This document shows positions 40,701 through 55,700 of a DNA stretch of 64,000 nucleotides, piece after piece. The notes beneath the pieces are model-generated. The model was not told the DNA's origin and did no database searches. It saw only the letters and a list, made by a program, of their open reading frames with translations. The stretch is from positions 558,501-622,500 of the forward strand of contig NC_064034.1 of NCBI RefSeq assembly GCF_932526225.1. The letters are read 5' to 3'. Both the position numbers and the translations under genes were made by a program. Within the stretch, counting starts at the first letter, position 1, and each line of letters starts with the position of its first letter. This stretch comes from Nematostella vectensis. Lineage: Eukaryota; Cnidaria; Anthozoa; Actiniaria; Edwardsiidae.

Positions 40701-43700
40701 TATACGTCTACCTTAAGTACCCTCGACGATAGACATGAAAGTGCGCTCGTTATACAACAGGCGAACATGGTTATACGTCTAACTTAAGTACCCTCGACAA
40801 TAGACATGAAAGCGCGCTCGTTATACAACAGGCGAACATGGTTATACGTCTACCTTAAGTACCCTCGACAATAGACATGAAAGCGCGCTCGTTATACAAC
40901 AGGCGAACATGGTTATACGTCTACCTTAAGTACCCTCGACAATAGAAATGAAAGTGCGCTCGTTATTCAGCAGGCGAACATGATTATACGTCTACCTTAA
41001 GTACCCTCGACAACAGACATGAAAGTGCGCTCGTTATACAACAGGCGAACATGGTTATACGTCTACCTTAAGTACCCTCGACAATAGACATAAAAGTGCG
41101 CTCGTTATACAACACAGGCGAACATGATTATACGTCTACCTTAAGTACCCTCGACAACAGACATGAAAGTGCGCTTTCATGGTTATACGTCTGCCTTAAG
41201 TACCCTCGACAATAGACATGAAAGTGCGATCGTTATACAACAGGCAAACATGGTTATACGTCTACCTTAAGTACCCTCGCCTCGACAATAGACATGAAAG
41301 TGCGCTCGTTATACAACAGGCAAACATGGTTATACGTCTGCCTTAAGTACCCTCGACAAGACATGAAAGTGCGCTCGTTATACAACAGGCGAACATGGTT
41401 ATACGTCTACCTTAAGTACCCTCGACAATAGACATGAAAGTGCGCTCGTTATACAACAGGCGAACATGGTTATACGTCTGCCTTAAGTACCCTCGACAAT
41501 AGACATGAAAGTGCTCTCGTTATACAACAGGCAAACATGGTTATACGTCTACCTTAAGTACCCTCGCCTCGACAATAGACATGAAAGTGCGCTCGTTATA
41601 CAACACAGGCAAACATGGTTATACGTCCACCTCAAGTACCCTCGACAATAGACATGAAAGTGCGCTCGTTATACAACAGGCGAACATGGTTATACGTCTG
41701 TCTTAAGTACCCTCGCCTCGACAAAAGACATGAAAGTGCGCTCGTTATACAGCAGGCGAACATGATTATACGTCTACCTTAAGTACCCTCGACAATAGAC
41801 ATGAAAGTGCGCTCGTTATACAACAGGCAAACATGGTTATACGTCTACCTTAAGTACCCTCGACAATAGACATGAAAGTGCGCTCGTTATACAACAGGCG
41901 AACATGGTTATACGTCTACCTTAAGTACCCTCGACAATAGACATGAAAGTGCGCTCGTTATACAACAGGCGAACATGGTTATACGTCCAACTCAAGTACC
42001 CTCGACAATAGACATGAAAGTGCGCTCGTTATACAACAGGCGAACATGGTTATACGTCTACCTTAAGTACCCTCGACAATAGACATGAAAGTGCGCTCGT
42101 TATACAACAGGCGAACATGGTTATACGTCCACCTCAAGTACCCTCGACAATAGACATGAAAGTGCGCTCGTTATACAACAGGCGAACATGGTTATACATC
42201 TACCTTAAGTACCCTCGACAATAGACATGAAAGTGCGCTCGTTATACAATAGGCAAACATGGTTATACGTCTACCTTAAGTACCCTCGACAATAGACATG
42301 AAAGTGCGCTCGTTATACAACAGGCGAACATGGTTATACGTCTGCCTTAAGTACCCTCAACAATATACATGAAAGTGCGCTCGTTATACAGCAGGCGAAC
42401 ATGGTTATACGTCTACCTTAAGTACCCTCGCCTCGACAATAGACATGAAAGTGCGCTCGTTATACAGCAGGCGAACATGGTTATACGTCTACCTTAAGTA
42501 CCCTCGACAATAGACATGAAAGTGCGCTCGTTATACAGCAGGCGAACATGGTTATACGTCTACCTTAAGTACCCTCAACAATATACATGAAAGTGCGCTC
42601 GTTATACAGCAGGCGAACATGGTTATACGTCTGCCTTAAGTACCCTCGACAATAGACATGAAAGTGCGCTCGTTATACAACAGGCAAACATGGTTATACG
42701 TCTACCTTAAGTACCCTCGCCTCGACAATAGACATGAAAGTGCGCTCGTTATACAACACAGGCAAACATGGTTATACGTCCACCTCAAGTACCCTCGACA
42801 ATAGACATGAAAGTGCGCTCGTTATACAACAGACAAACATGGTTATACGTCTACCTTCCTTAAGTACCCTCGACAATAGACATGAAAGTGCGCTCGTTAT
42901 ACAACAGGCAAACATGGTTATACGTCTACCTTAAGTACCCTCGACAATAGACATGAAAGTGCGCTCGTTATACAACAGGCGAACATGGTTATACGTCTGC
43001 CTTAAGTACCCTCAACAATATACATGAAAGTGCGCTCGTTATACAGCAGGCGAACATGGTTATACGTCTACCTTAAGTACCCTCGCCTCGACAATAGACA
43101 TGAAAGTGCGCTCGTTATACAACAGGCGAACATGGTTATACGTCTACCTTTCTTAAGTACCCTTAACAATAGACATGAAAGTGCGCTCGTTATACAACAG
43201 GCAAACATGGTTAAAAGCCTACCTTAAGTACCCTTAACAATAAGTAGAGTGCAAGCTCGTTATACAAAAAGCGAATCTGATTACACGCCTACATTGAGCA
43301 TCCCTAACAATATTATACAACAAACAGAAAAGGATATACGCCAACCCCTAGCATCAACGATAAGCCTTTTGTATAATGACTGCACGCTCCTTGTCAAAAA
43401 GGCAGATCTGATTGCACGCCTACCTTCAGCATCCTCGAGTATTGGGGTAAGTGCGCGCTTGGCCAGCGCCTCTTGTACCCCTTCCAGTACCACGGAGTGC
43501 TTGCTCGGCGTGCTTTCGAGCGTGGAGTTCAAGCTCTTGTCACTGGAGGTTGACGACACACTTGGGCGATAACGCTTACCAAACTCTTGCACGTGCGCAA
43601 GGCTTGCTGGGATGAATGTGAGGATAAGACGAGAGGAGCCAAGTCCAGACAAGGAGCGCGCGAAACACCGCCACTTGGTCACAGGTACCTAGTGAGCGAG

Positions 43701-46700
43701 AACATCTCAGAGAAAACTCGCAAAGCATTGCACGTGTTTAGTGCTGGTTAAAAATTAATTCATTAAGAAAAAACTCCGAAATTTGCGCGCTAAACTTTCC
43801 GCGTCACACACATGAGCAACTTTGGTTCCATGATTGTTCTCTTAAAGAATTGTGTAACTTATATGCAACAATTTTAAATTTCGCTTTTCTTTTTCATTTT
43901 CGCTCAATAAAAGCTCTGCGAAAAAAGCACAAAATTTAATGCAGTTTGAGTCTAGTCTACATATAGAGTACAGATACACGACACTCGCACCAGGCCTCAC
44001 CTCCTTACTGTCGTATAGCGGAAGAAATGGCACAGGGATCCCATTGCGGTCCCGGCCGATCACGTGTTTTACCAGTCCCCTGCAGCCTTGCTCGGATAGT
44101 TGAATTTCTCGGTCATTGAGCTGCTGCATCTCTTCAATCAGTAGACGGAACAGCGTCTCGTTAGGAAGCTCGCCAGGGCTACAGCGCTCTAAGAAACAAT
44201 AATTCTATCAGAGCACAAGGGAAGCCTAGTCTTTGTTTTTAAATTCTTTCTTCACTACCCCTAACATGGCCGCTTCCAGCCCTGCTCAGATTCGCTGGAC
44301 ATACATAATTTCTCGTTAAATTATAGGGAATCGAGTTTGTCCTTTTTTTTCCATGGCAGCCATGTTGAAAAGGCTCGAGGAAAGTTTTTATTACGCCAAA
44401 GAAATTCACGCGTGCTCGCCCCAGTCTCCATTCCGACAAAGGACTATGTTTAATGTGAGTGTGGGACAAACGGGACAGGGGAAGCGCGCGGACGAATCTA
44501 ACGTGTGCGCTGTCGTTGTTCGTGAAATCCCCGACACATTGTTTTTGTCTGTGATCCGCGAATTTGCGAAGAATTGTTTAGTGATTCGTGTTTGTCCGCT
44601 CCCTCTCCCCCCCTGGGTTGAAAGGCAGTAAATCGGCCACCATTGTCAGGTGTGGCCTGGACCCTAACCCTAACACTAAGCGCCCTGTGTACTAACACCA
44701 GACCTGGCACTTGTGTTGCACACTCCGAGAGAGAAGAGAACACCATCTCAGTCTGTCGGGCCTTGGGTAATAACTGGATAACGTCTAAAGGCAGCGGGAC
44801 GCTCTCCACGCTCCAGTTACGCGCCGGAGATGGAGGAGGCCTGGGGACGATGGCTGCTGGAAGCTCAGGAGGACTGGTAATTAGTTGGTCATCGCACATT
44901 CGCCAGACACAGTCAAAAGTCAACAAGGCGGACACGTAATAATAGTCGTTTTCAAATATCTGCAAGCGAAAGATTCAATGTATAACTGAGAACCAGCTAC
45001 GGTCCCACTGAGGAATGTCTGAGGGACGCTCAGGGGCCAGACGATAAAGATTTATAAGAAAATTTTAATAACGAAGTTGATAAATCTGTAAAAAAACGAG
45101 GTCGACAATTGGTCGATAATTGGAGTTATACTCACAGCTTGCGGAACTTCGAAATACCGCAGACCATCTAAGGTATCCGAAGAAGGCTCGTGTATAACAC
45201 CAAACTGAGGCTCGATCCAGACCTCTGTTACCATTTGTAGCTTGCGCTCGGACTCAGGGGAGTGAGGCTTGCCTTCGTCGACCCATTCCTCCACCGCAGA
45301 GCCAGCAGGTCTGGTGTAGGGCGGGAACATGACGTATTGGATAAGGCACGGGTAAGTTGTGCCTCCGCACGTGGGGTCCTGTTGGCAAAAAGGAGCATAC
45401 GGCTTGTGTGATGTGATATACTGATTCGGATACTATTGATTGTGTGGGATCCTGTAGGTAAAAGGAGCATATGGCTTGACATATGTGACGAGACGTGGTA
45501 TACAAATTGTGATGATGAAAATACGTGTGGAAGAGGTGAAAAATGAAATGTATGTTCTTGTGTCTAATACTAGTGATTTAACCTTAAGCTCGATTTCCTT
45601 GGCCATTGTTATAATCCCGGCGTTGCTACACGCAAAGTTGAAATTCTCTTCAAGGCGCAACCTGGATAATAACGCAAAGAAAACACGACAACAATTAGAT
45701 GTGATATCCAAAATACGTTTCCAAGAAGGGTAGCCGTACATTTGCTAGCCCCGAATGCAAAGCACTCATCCCCATATGTCACAAACTCAATGTTAGTAGC
45801 AGTATAAGGGAGGGAATGGGCCAGACTTAGTGATAGTGTTTGCACCCTAGCAACCAGCGTGTCAGACTTACTTAGTAAGTGTACCAAGCACCCTAGCGAC
45901 TAGCTGGGCGATGGTCGAGGTGGGCCCCTCTGTCTGGACTGACCAGATCCACCGGTGGTGATACAGGTACTGGCACAGCACCTTCATGTGGTTTTCATTG
46001 GTGCGATTCGCGTACTGGACGCCAGTAAAGCTGCTGTACACGGAGAAGAGAGGCACCTCAGGGTAAGGAGCGAAAAGATCTTCTGGTACACGCTCGTACC
46101 TAAAAGAACAAGAGAAACATTATAAGAATGCTCTGTAGTCTTTAGGAGAGAAGACAAGCCCTAAACTTGAGCCAAGCCAAATCCGTTAGCGAGCCCTACA
46201 TAGAGGACAGATACCTCTTAGTTTTGAACAAAAAAATTAATATTGCTAAAGCGTGTTACCTGACAAGAATCCGTTCTAACGGCTTTTTCAGCACCTTGAC
46301 GCATATTTTTTCCTCGGCTAGCCGCTGACCACGTTTCTTGCTCTTGGCGACTTTGCTGCTTGGAGGAAGACCCAGAGGCGCGGTTACCTGTCGTAGCTTG
46401 GATAATATATCCTTTACCATCTAAAAAATCAAAGCGAATGTTCTAGCACTAATCTAAATATTTAACGTAAGGTCCATATAACGGACCTTTATAAAGTGGA
46501 CATTTATATAGCAGATACTTTCATAAACTCCAATTTTTTGCCAGTTAAACTCTGCAAACTGTACCTCAATTTGATACCTCCATTAAGCTGATACCTCAAT
46601 TAAGTCGATACCTCAATTAAGTTGACAGTTCAATTGAGTTTATACCTCAATTAAGTTGATACCTCAATTAAGCTTGTACCTCAAGTAAGCTGATACCTCA

Positions 46701-49700
46701 ATTAAGCTGATACATCAATTAAGTTGATACCTCAATAAAGCTGATACCTCAATTACTGCAAGCTGATAACTCAATTAAGCTGATACCTCAATTAAGATGA
46801 TACCTCAATTAAGCTGATACCTCAATTTAGTTGATACCTCAATTAAGTTGATACCTCAATTAAGTTGATACCTCAATTAAGCTGATACCTCAATTAAGCT
46901 GATACCTCAATCAAGCTGATACCTCAATTAGGCTGATACTTCAATTAGGTTGATACCTCAACTAAGCTGATACCTCAATTAAGCTGAGACCTCCATTAAG
47001 CTGAGACCTCCATTAAGCTGATACCTCAATTAAGCTGATACCTCAAATAAGCGAACACGTCAATATACTGGACATTTCATAAGGGTGTCCCTTATATGGA
47101 GGGTGCTGTATTTCCAGGTCAACTTACCGAGTGCCTGTGATGCCCAGGTGTTCCACCCAGGAAGGCTAGTCGTACCACAATGCACGGCGCCCGGGATGTC
47201 ACCCTGATCAAGCAGAAGGTCGGAGGTGGCTCCTCCTGGCTAGACCTGGACATGGCAAAGGTAATCAAGAGATGCAATCAAAAGGTACTGGACCTGGACA
47301 TGGCAAAGGTAATCAAGACATGCAATCAAAAGGTACTGGACCTGGACATGGCAAAGGTAATCAAGACATGCAATCAAAAGGTACTGGACCTAGACACCAT
47401 AAAGGTAGAAGACATGCAATCAAAAGGTACGACAGCATAGAATCTTTATCAATTCACCTGTCCAAGATTGTTGCAAGTACCAGAAAAACTCCAATCCCTT
47501 TACTATCCTTGTTGACAATCCTTTACGGGAATTACCAAATAAGCCCCGGAGCTTTACGGGAATTACCAAATGAGTCCAGGAGCTTTTACGGGAATTACCA
47601 AATGAGCCCAGGAGCTTTTACGGGAATTACCAAATAAGCCCCGGAGCTTTACAGGAATAACCAAATGAGCCCAGGAGCTTTACAGGAATTACCAAATGAG
47701 CCCCGGAGCTTTACAGGAATTACCGAATAAGCCCCGGAGCTTTACGGGAATTACCGAATGAGCCCCGGAGCTTTACGGGAATTACCAAATGAGCCCAGGA
47801 GCTTTTACGGGAATTACCAAATGAGCCCAGGAGCTTTTACGGGAATTACCAAATAAGCCCCAGAGCTTTACAGGAATTACCGAATGAGCCTCGGAGCCTT
47901 TACAGGAATAACCGAATGAGCCCTGGAGCTTTTACGGGGATTACCAAATGAGCGCTGGAGCCTTTACAGTAATAACCAAATGAGCCCAGGAGCTTTACAG
48001 GAATTACCAAATGAGCCCCGGAGCTTTACAGGAATTACCAAATGAGCCCCAGAGCTTTTACAGGAATTACCAAATAAGCCCCGGAGCTTTACGGGAATTA
48101 CCAAATGAGCCCCAGAGCTTTATGGGAATTACCAAATGAGCCCTGGAGCCTTTACGGGAATTACCAAATGAGCCCCGGAGCTTTACAGGAATTACCAAAT
48201 GAGCCCAGGAGCTTTTACGGGAATTACCAAATGAGCCCCGGAGCTTTTACGGGAATTACCAAATTAGCCCAGGAGCTTTTACGGGAATTACCAAATGAGC
48301 CCTGGAGCTTTACGGGAATTACCAAATGAGCCCAGGAGCTTTACGGGAATTACCAAATGAGCCCAGGAGCTTTTACGGGAATTACCAAATGAGCCCCGGA
48401 GCTTTACGGGAATTACCAAATGAGCCCAGGAGCTTTTACGGGAATTACCAAATGAGCCCCGGAGCTTTACGGGAATTACCAAATGAGCCCTGGAGCTTTA
48501 CGGGAATTACCAAATGAGCCCAGGAGCTTTACGGGAATTACCAAATGAGCCCAGGAGCTTTTACGGGAATTACCAAATGAGCCCCGGAGCTTTACAGGAA
48601 TTACCAAATGAGCCCCCGAGCCTTTACAGGAATAACCAAATGAGCCCTGGAGCTTTACGGGAATTACCAAATGAGCCCTGGAGCTTTACAGGAATTACCA
48701 AATGAGCCCAGGAGCTTTTACGGGAATTACCAAATAAACTTGATGTATGAGTGGTTCTCGAGCAGGACAAACGAACTAAAATCACGAAAGAGCGAGTTGA
48801 GCGAGCTGAGAGCCATGCGACACTGGATTGAATGAAAGCGCTCATTGCCAACAGGAAGATGGAGATTCTTGGGAAGTGGGCTGTTGAACACAAAAAGAGG
48901 ACATTTTCACCCAATATTAACATTAACAGTGTTGTATGTCTTCATTTAGTGTTTTTAGGCACTGGTAACATGCAGCAGTGGAAAAAATCTCATATGAGTG
49001 CATAAAGTAAGAAAAATCAAGGTCTGTAAAAGTGAGATTTATAGGCAATGGAGCTTTTAAAGGACTTTTCGCGCATTAACAACTTGACTGACCTTTATCA
49101 AGCAATACTTACACATCGTGCTGAAAGATGAGTCCAATGCGATGACAGTGCATTAACGACTTGACTGCACTTTATCAAGCAATACTTACACATCGTGCTG
49201 TAAGATGAGTCCAATGCGATGACAGTGCATCCACTTTTGCCTGAAAAAAACATATGATAAACAAATCAATAACACTGTCAATTTGTAGGACCAAAAAACT
49301 ACAGATAAGTTGTAAATCAACTCAGTGGTCTGCGTAGGCGTGGTAGAATCAGAATCAGGATCAAGAAGCTTTTTCACGTGGCCCATACATGTTTCGTGAA
49401 TACACAGTATTTGTGGCGTCTGAAAACACGTGACCATCACATGAGGTGTCACATGACAAAACCTTCTAGACAGCGGTGTCAAGGATAAGCAATGGCTTCC
49501 AGAAAACATGGGTATCATGTGGCCCATACATGTTCCGTAAATACGCAGTTCGTGTGGCGTCTGAAAACACGTGACCATCACATGAGGTGTAACAGGACAA
49601 AACCTACCAGACAGCGGTGTCAAGGGTAAGCACTGGCTTCCAGAACACGGCAAACTGCGACTCCTGGGACTTTGAAGTTTTTCTTTAAGTAAATAAGTTT

Positions 49701-52700
49701 ATTCAACATCAGCATTCAACATTCACACCTATTCCTTATCGGATAGCACTTATGTCATTACCCCATTCATTGTATAATCCTGAGTTGAATGAGGTGCATA
49801 ATGTTAACATACTATGTAGCGTGAAAAATACAGTGCTATAAATCTGCACATCAAAGAGTCATGTAGTGGAGTACTTACTTGGCATGCTGCAATGACAACA
49901 CCTGTGGGGAAGAAAATGCAACTTTTTCACTATTGGAGTATTATGGTAAGCATAGTGAGGACTATGTATACATACGGGTTTGTAATACAGGGTTTAAGCG
50001 AGGAGTTACATGAGCGTGAATTATCTAATAATGCCGAGTGGAGGGTAAGGCAGTTTTGTGACTTCGTATGGATATCCAAACTGCTTGATATGTTGGAAAG
50101 TACATTTAATTGGAAAGTGCAGTTAGTGATTTACAGGCTTGTATGAGTGGAAATGGAGCTAGAAGGAGAGAAGGCACACCCCACAAAATAACTAATACTC
50201 CCTCATGTATTTGTAGACACCCAAAAGAGACTTACGATTTGTGCCAGTTTTGCGGGAGGTAGAAGGAGAGAAGGCACACCCCACAAAATAATTAAAACTC
50301 CCCCATGTATTTGAAGACACCCAAAAAGAGACTTACAGGTTGTGCGAGTTCTGCAGGAGGTAGAAGATAACGCAAACCCCACAAAATAACTAATACTCCC
50401 TCATGTATTTAAAGACACCCAAAAAAGACTTACGAGTTGTGCGAGTTCGGCGGGAGATAGAAGATAAGGCAAACCCCACAAAATAACTAATACTCCCTCA
50501 TGTATTTAACATAACTAATATTCCCTCATGTATTTGAAGACACCCAAAAGAGACTTATGAGTTGTGCGAGTTCGGCGGGAGGTAGAAGATAAGGCAAACC
50601 CCACAAAATAACTAATACTCCCTCATGTATTTGAAGACACCCAAAAGAGACTTACGAGTTGTGTGAGTTCGGCGGGAGGTAGAAGATAAGGCAAACCCCA
50701 CAAAATAACTAATACTCCCTCATGTATTTGAAGACACCCAAAAGAGACTTACGAGTTGTGCGAGTTCGGCGGGAGGTAGAAGATAACGCAAACCCCACAA
50801 AATAACTAATACTCCCTCATGTATTTGAAGACAACAAAAAGAGACTTACAAGTTGTGCGAGTTCGGTGGGAGGTAGAAGATAAGGCAAACCCCACAAAAT
50901 AACTAATATTCCCTCATGTATTTGAAGACACCCAAAAGAGACTACCGAGTTGTGCGAGTTTGGCGGGAGGTAGAAGATAAGGCAAACCCCACAAAATAAC
51001 TAATACTCCCTCATGTATTTGAAGACACCCAAAAGAGACTTACGAGTTGTGCGAGTTCGGCAGGAGGCAGAAGATAAGGCAAACCCCACAAAATAACTAA
51101 TATTCCCTCATGTATTAGAAGACACCCAAAAGAGACTACCAAGTTGTTCGAGTTTGGCGAGAGGTAGAAGATAAGGCAAACCCCACAATATATCTTTTAT
51201 CGCCTGATGTCTTTAAAGACACCCGAAAGAGACTTACAAGTTATGCGCGTTCGGTGAGAGGTTAAAGATAAAGCAAACCCTGAAAATAACTATTGCTCCC
51301 TCGTGTATTTGAAGACACCAAAAGAGACTTACAGGGTTGTGCGAGTTCGGCGGGAGGTAAAAGAGAGGTACTCCATTTTTGGCACTATCAGGGATTGTAA
51401 AGTAACTTGGATTTGATGAAAAGGACTGAAGATGTACAAGCAACTCGTCGTTACTCTGCAATCTGAACAAAAAAAAACATCCATCCAAATTAATTAAAGC
51501 TGTTGCAACAGCAATGTGTGAAGGAACTTTGAAACTTACCCTTTCATCGTTTGACGGAATTTCTTGACAACAAGTGCTCTGTGTAATAGATGTATGAAAA
51601 CAACAAGATTGTTTTGGATATTCAACCACACAAGGGATTTTCCCCTATTTTGCTTTTTGCAAATTCCTGACAGAACTTCACGCAGTACCTGTAACCGCTG
51701 TTGAACTGTTCCTTGTTGTGATATGTGACATCTAGAAGAAACTCGTAGGGGGCAGACACGGTGACCTCTACTCTAGTGACACGACTAAAGAAGGGAAAAC
51801 ATAGGTCTACATGAGCTACAAGAGGAAATTGGTGCCAATTCCATTACAGTTACAAGGATTACAAGAGGAGAAAAATCTATTCGCGGGCTATGTATAACAC
51901 GCTATAAATCACGACCTATGTATCATGAGTTAAGTATCACGGGTTATGTATAACACGCTATGTATAACAAATTATTTATAAGAGATATGAAACACGATGT
52001 GACTTACTTGGTGCTGCTAATAGGCCATGCCTGCAAAAGCAAACCATAGTCAACATTGAATTAGCTTTAGTATGATGCATAGTGTTATTACTGTGTTATT
52101 TCTGAATGCTTACTGCTATGGCGACGTATTCCATTTGAACTTGTTGCTTCCAGGGAAGAGTAAGCCGTACTTCAATTTGCTTACCACCTACAAAGGGACA
52201 AGCCAAAAGACTGTCAGAAGTCAAGAGACTCTAATGGAGTTTTTGCTTGCTCATTGACTTACCTTTCGTAAAGGACACATCTTGAAGAGAATACCCCTCC
52301 CTCAGGCGAACACTGAGTACACTGCAAAAAAGCAGGTGAATCAACATCTTTCGAATACTTACTGTGAATAAAAGTCACATAATATGGATGTGAAAATTCA
52401 ATAATAATCAATCCAGGATATAAGGTGGTCTCTGGAGGCATTGTGGGATAAGAGAGATGAATCAACACAAGAATGAAGTGGCATGTTCCACCTCAGGCAT
52501 AAAGCACACCACTTGTGTTAATTTATCTTCCCAACATTAATGTGAGATTTGATGGTCCTGGAAGCATAAGCATAATAAGTTTAGGCGCATCTAAAAAAAT
52601 GCCATTTCAGTTACATTATGAACAAAGGTGTATAGTTTATATGGTCTATGACGCCAAGGAGGACCTTACAGAGGGGATCTACATTCTAATTTAGATGCTG

Positions 52701-55700
52701 ATCAAGGATTTGCTACTCGCAGACGAATGTGCTTTTCTGGCTCATATGGAGGAAGCCCTACAGATAGTTGTCAATGACTTTGCTGAAGCATCCACGGCTG
52801 ATGTACCTGAAGCCACCATGCATAACATACACCACTACACACATCAACATCGATGGACAGTCCCTAAACACAGTCAAGGACTTTACACTTCACTTGGGGA
52901 CATCATCTAAAATGATGCTACAGTGACCAAGGATGTGGACAGCCGTATTGGCAAAGCCAACAGCTTGTTGGGCGATTGCAGGGTCGCGTTTGGAAGAACA
53001 ACTCACTACGACTATAAACAGAGATCTTGGTGTACAGAGCACCGGTCCTCCTTTAGGTAGAAGAGGCCTAGATCCTGTACCATACTTACGATCCATCATG
53101 GGCAACAAGTGACGAGACTATGTGACCAGCAACAAAGTCTTGGAGATAGCCAACCTTCCCAGCAGAAGTCAAAGCAGATTCGCTGGGCTGGTCACTTGTC
53201 ATGAATGGACGACTCCAGACTACCCAAAGCTGCTTTATATGAGCTGAGTGAGGGCAAGCGCGAAAGAGGAGCCACCAGGAAACGCTTTAAGGACAAACAA
53301 GCGCCAGCCCAGCTTAGCTGAGTGGGAAACCATGGACTAAGACACAAACAATCGGAGGACAGAAATCAAAAAGTTTTGAGTCCACCCACACAACGCCGAA
53401 GAGGAGAAAGGAGACGCAGAAAGCCTCAGCTGCCTCAGTGAGCCCTGCACAAGGATATGCAGTCACAGGATGCAGAAGACAACTTTCCCATTGATCTTTA
53501 CAAGGAAGAAAAAACGCCATCATGACCTAGGCAAGGTGTTATGATCCTACTCTATTTCTCTATACGTGGAGGTGTCATCCACATACAGTAATGCTACCTT
53601 GTTATGCAGGTGTGTAGTGTAGTCTCTATCTGTTTCTTGTGCATTGAAGGTTGCATGGCATTCTTTTCCCACTCACTCAAAGAATATGTTAGTTTGGATC
53701 TGCAAACAAATGGAAAAGAAATAAATAGCCTGTGTACTTTGCAAGTAAATTCCTTTTTGTTTATATACAGATTATATAGGTATAGGTATATATACAGATA
53801 GGTATATATACAGATTACACAGGTATCATGTTATGTAAGAAATCTGCAAAAAAAGAGTATTCTAGCGAAGGGAGATGGCCACAAAGCTGTGCATGATAGC
53901 CAATGAAAGGTAGCTTTTCCCTTTTGCTTGGGATCACTTACTTTCAAAACCTTTATATTCTTGTTATATTCTTGGATGTGTATAAAGTATACACTACTTA
54001 CCTGTTACCAAACACTGGAAATGCGAGATCTTCCTGATTAAGTTCAACAGAGCTACCTAAAATTCAATGAAAAACAGTACCTGGTATTAACAAGCACAAA
54101 TACCAGACACACAAAACAACATCCAAATAACAGACACGACACAGCATCCAAATACCAGACACATGACACAACATCCAAATACCAGACACATGACACAGCA
54201 TCCAAATACCAGACACATGACACAGCATCCAAATACCAGAAACATGGCACAGCATCCAAATACCAGAAACATGGCACAGCATTCACATACCAGACACACA
54301 AAACAACATCCATATACCAGACACACAACACAACATCCAAATAACAGACATATCACACAGCATCCAAATACCAGACACATCACACAGCATCCAAATACCA
54401 GACACATGACACAACATCCAAATACCAGACACATGGCACAACATCCAAATACCATGACACATGGCACAACATCCAAATACCAGACACATGGCACAACATC
54501 CAAATACTATGACACACAACACAACATCCAAATACCAGGCACATGACACAGCATCCAAATACCAGACACATGGCATAACATCCCAATACCAGACAAACAA
54601 CACAACATCCAAATACCAGACACATGACACAGCATCAAAATACCAGACACATGACACAACATTCAAATACCAAACACACCACACAACATCCCAATACCAG
54701 ACACACAACACAACATCCAAATATCAGATATGACACAACATCCAACTACCAGACACATGACACAACAAGAAGACATCCTTTTACAATGCAAAGTACTTAC
54801 CAATCCATGAATCAATCTTGCTCAGCTCGTAGTCCTTCTGGAAGCTCCAGCACAACAGTGATTTGTGGTACAAGTTCATCACTGGCTCAGCTATGACAAA
54901 CAATGATGATAGGTTTATCTCATGGGAGAATAACTGGAAATTCTACTGTTGTAATGATGATTAAGATGGTAAAGATGATTTGTAAATACTGTACCCTGCT
55001 TGCCATCACCCTTGGGTTTCTTTACCTGTGTAAACAGATCACATAATTATACATAAACAGATCACATAATTACCTGTAAATAGATAACATAATTATATGT
55101 AAAACAGATCACATTATTACAAATAAAGAGATCACATAATTATACGTTAGAAGATCACATAATAACCTGTAAACAGATCACAAAATTATACGTAAACAGA
55201 TCACATTATTACAAATAAAGAGATCACATAAATTATATGTAAACACATAATTATACACAAAGAAATCACATAATAACCTGTAAACAGATCAAACAATTAT
55301 ACATACGTAATCATAGAAACAAAATGAACAACGTCTGCATGTCTTACAGTCTATGTCATGGAGAAGGGGAATAGAGATCATTGAGTACACCTGGAAACTA
55401 TAAATAACTCTTGAATTGACAAAGCCTACTGGCTGTACAGGAACTTTTGGACCAGGTAATGTTCCATTTTATGGGGCAAGAGCAAAGCTTACAGGCTTCA
55501 AAACAATGGAAACATTCGAGGCTCCAAAAGGAATTGTATGACCATAAGGAAATGAGGACAAATACACTGCCTCAAAGTGTTGAAGAATAATGTCAGTGTT
55601 ACAGTCTTGAAAAAACGGTTGATATTGGTCATAACATTAAGTCTTACTGGAGGGCACTTGGACAAATATGCTCCTGATGTTGCCATGGCAATGAACTGCA

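Noticed and set aside
54053-54740. Overlapping repeat-peptide ORFs on both strands
   Set aside because: 27-bp minisatellite open in several frames; not a protein.
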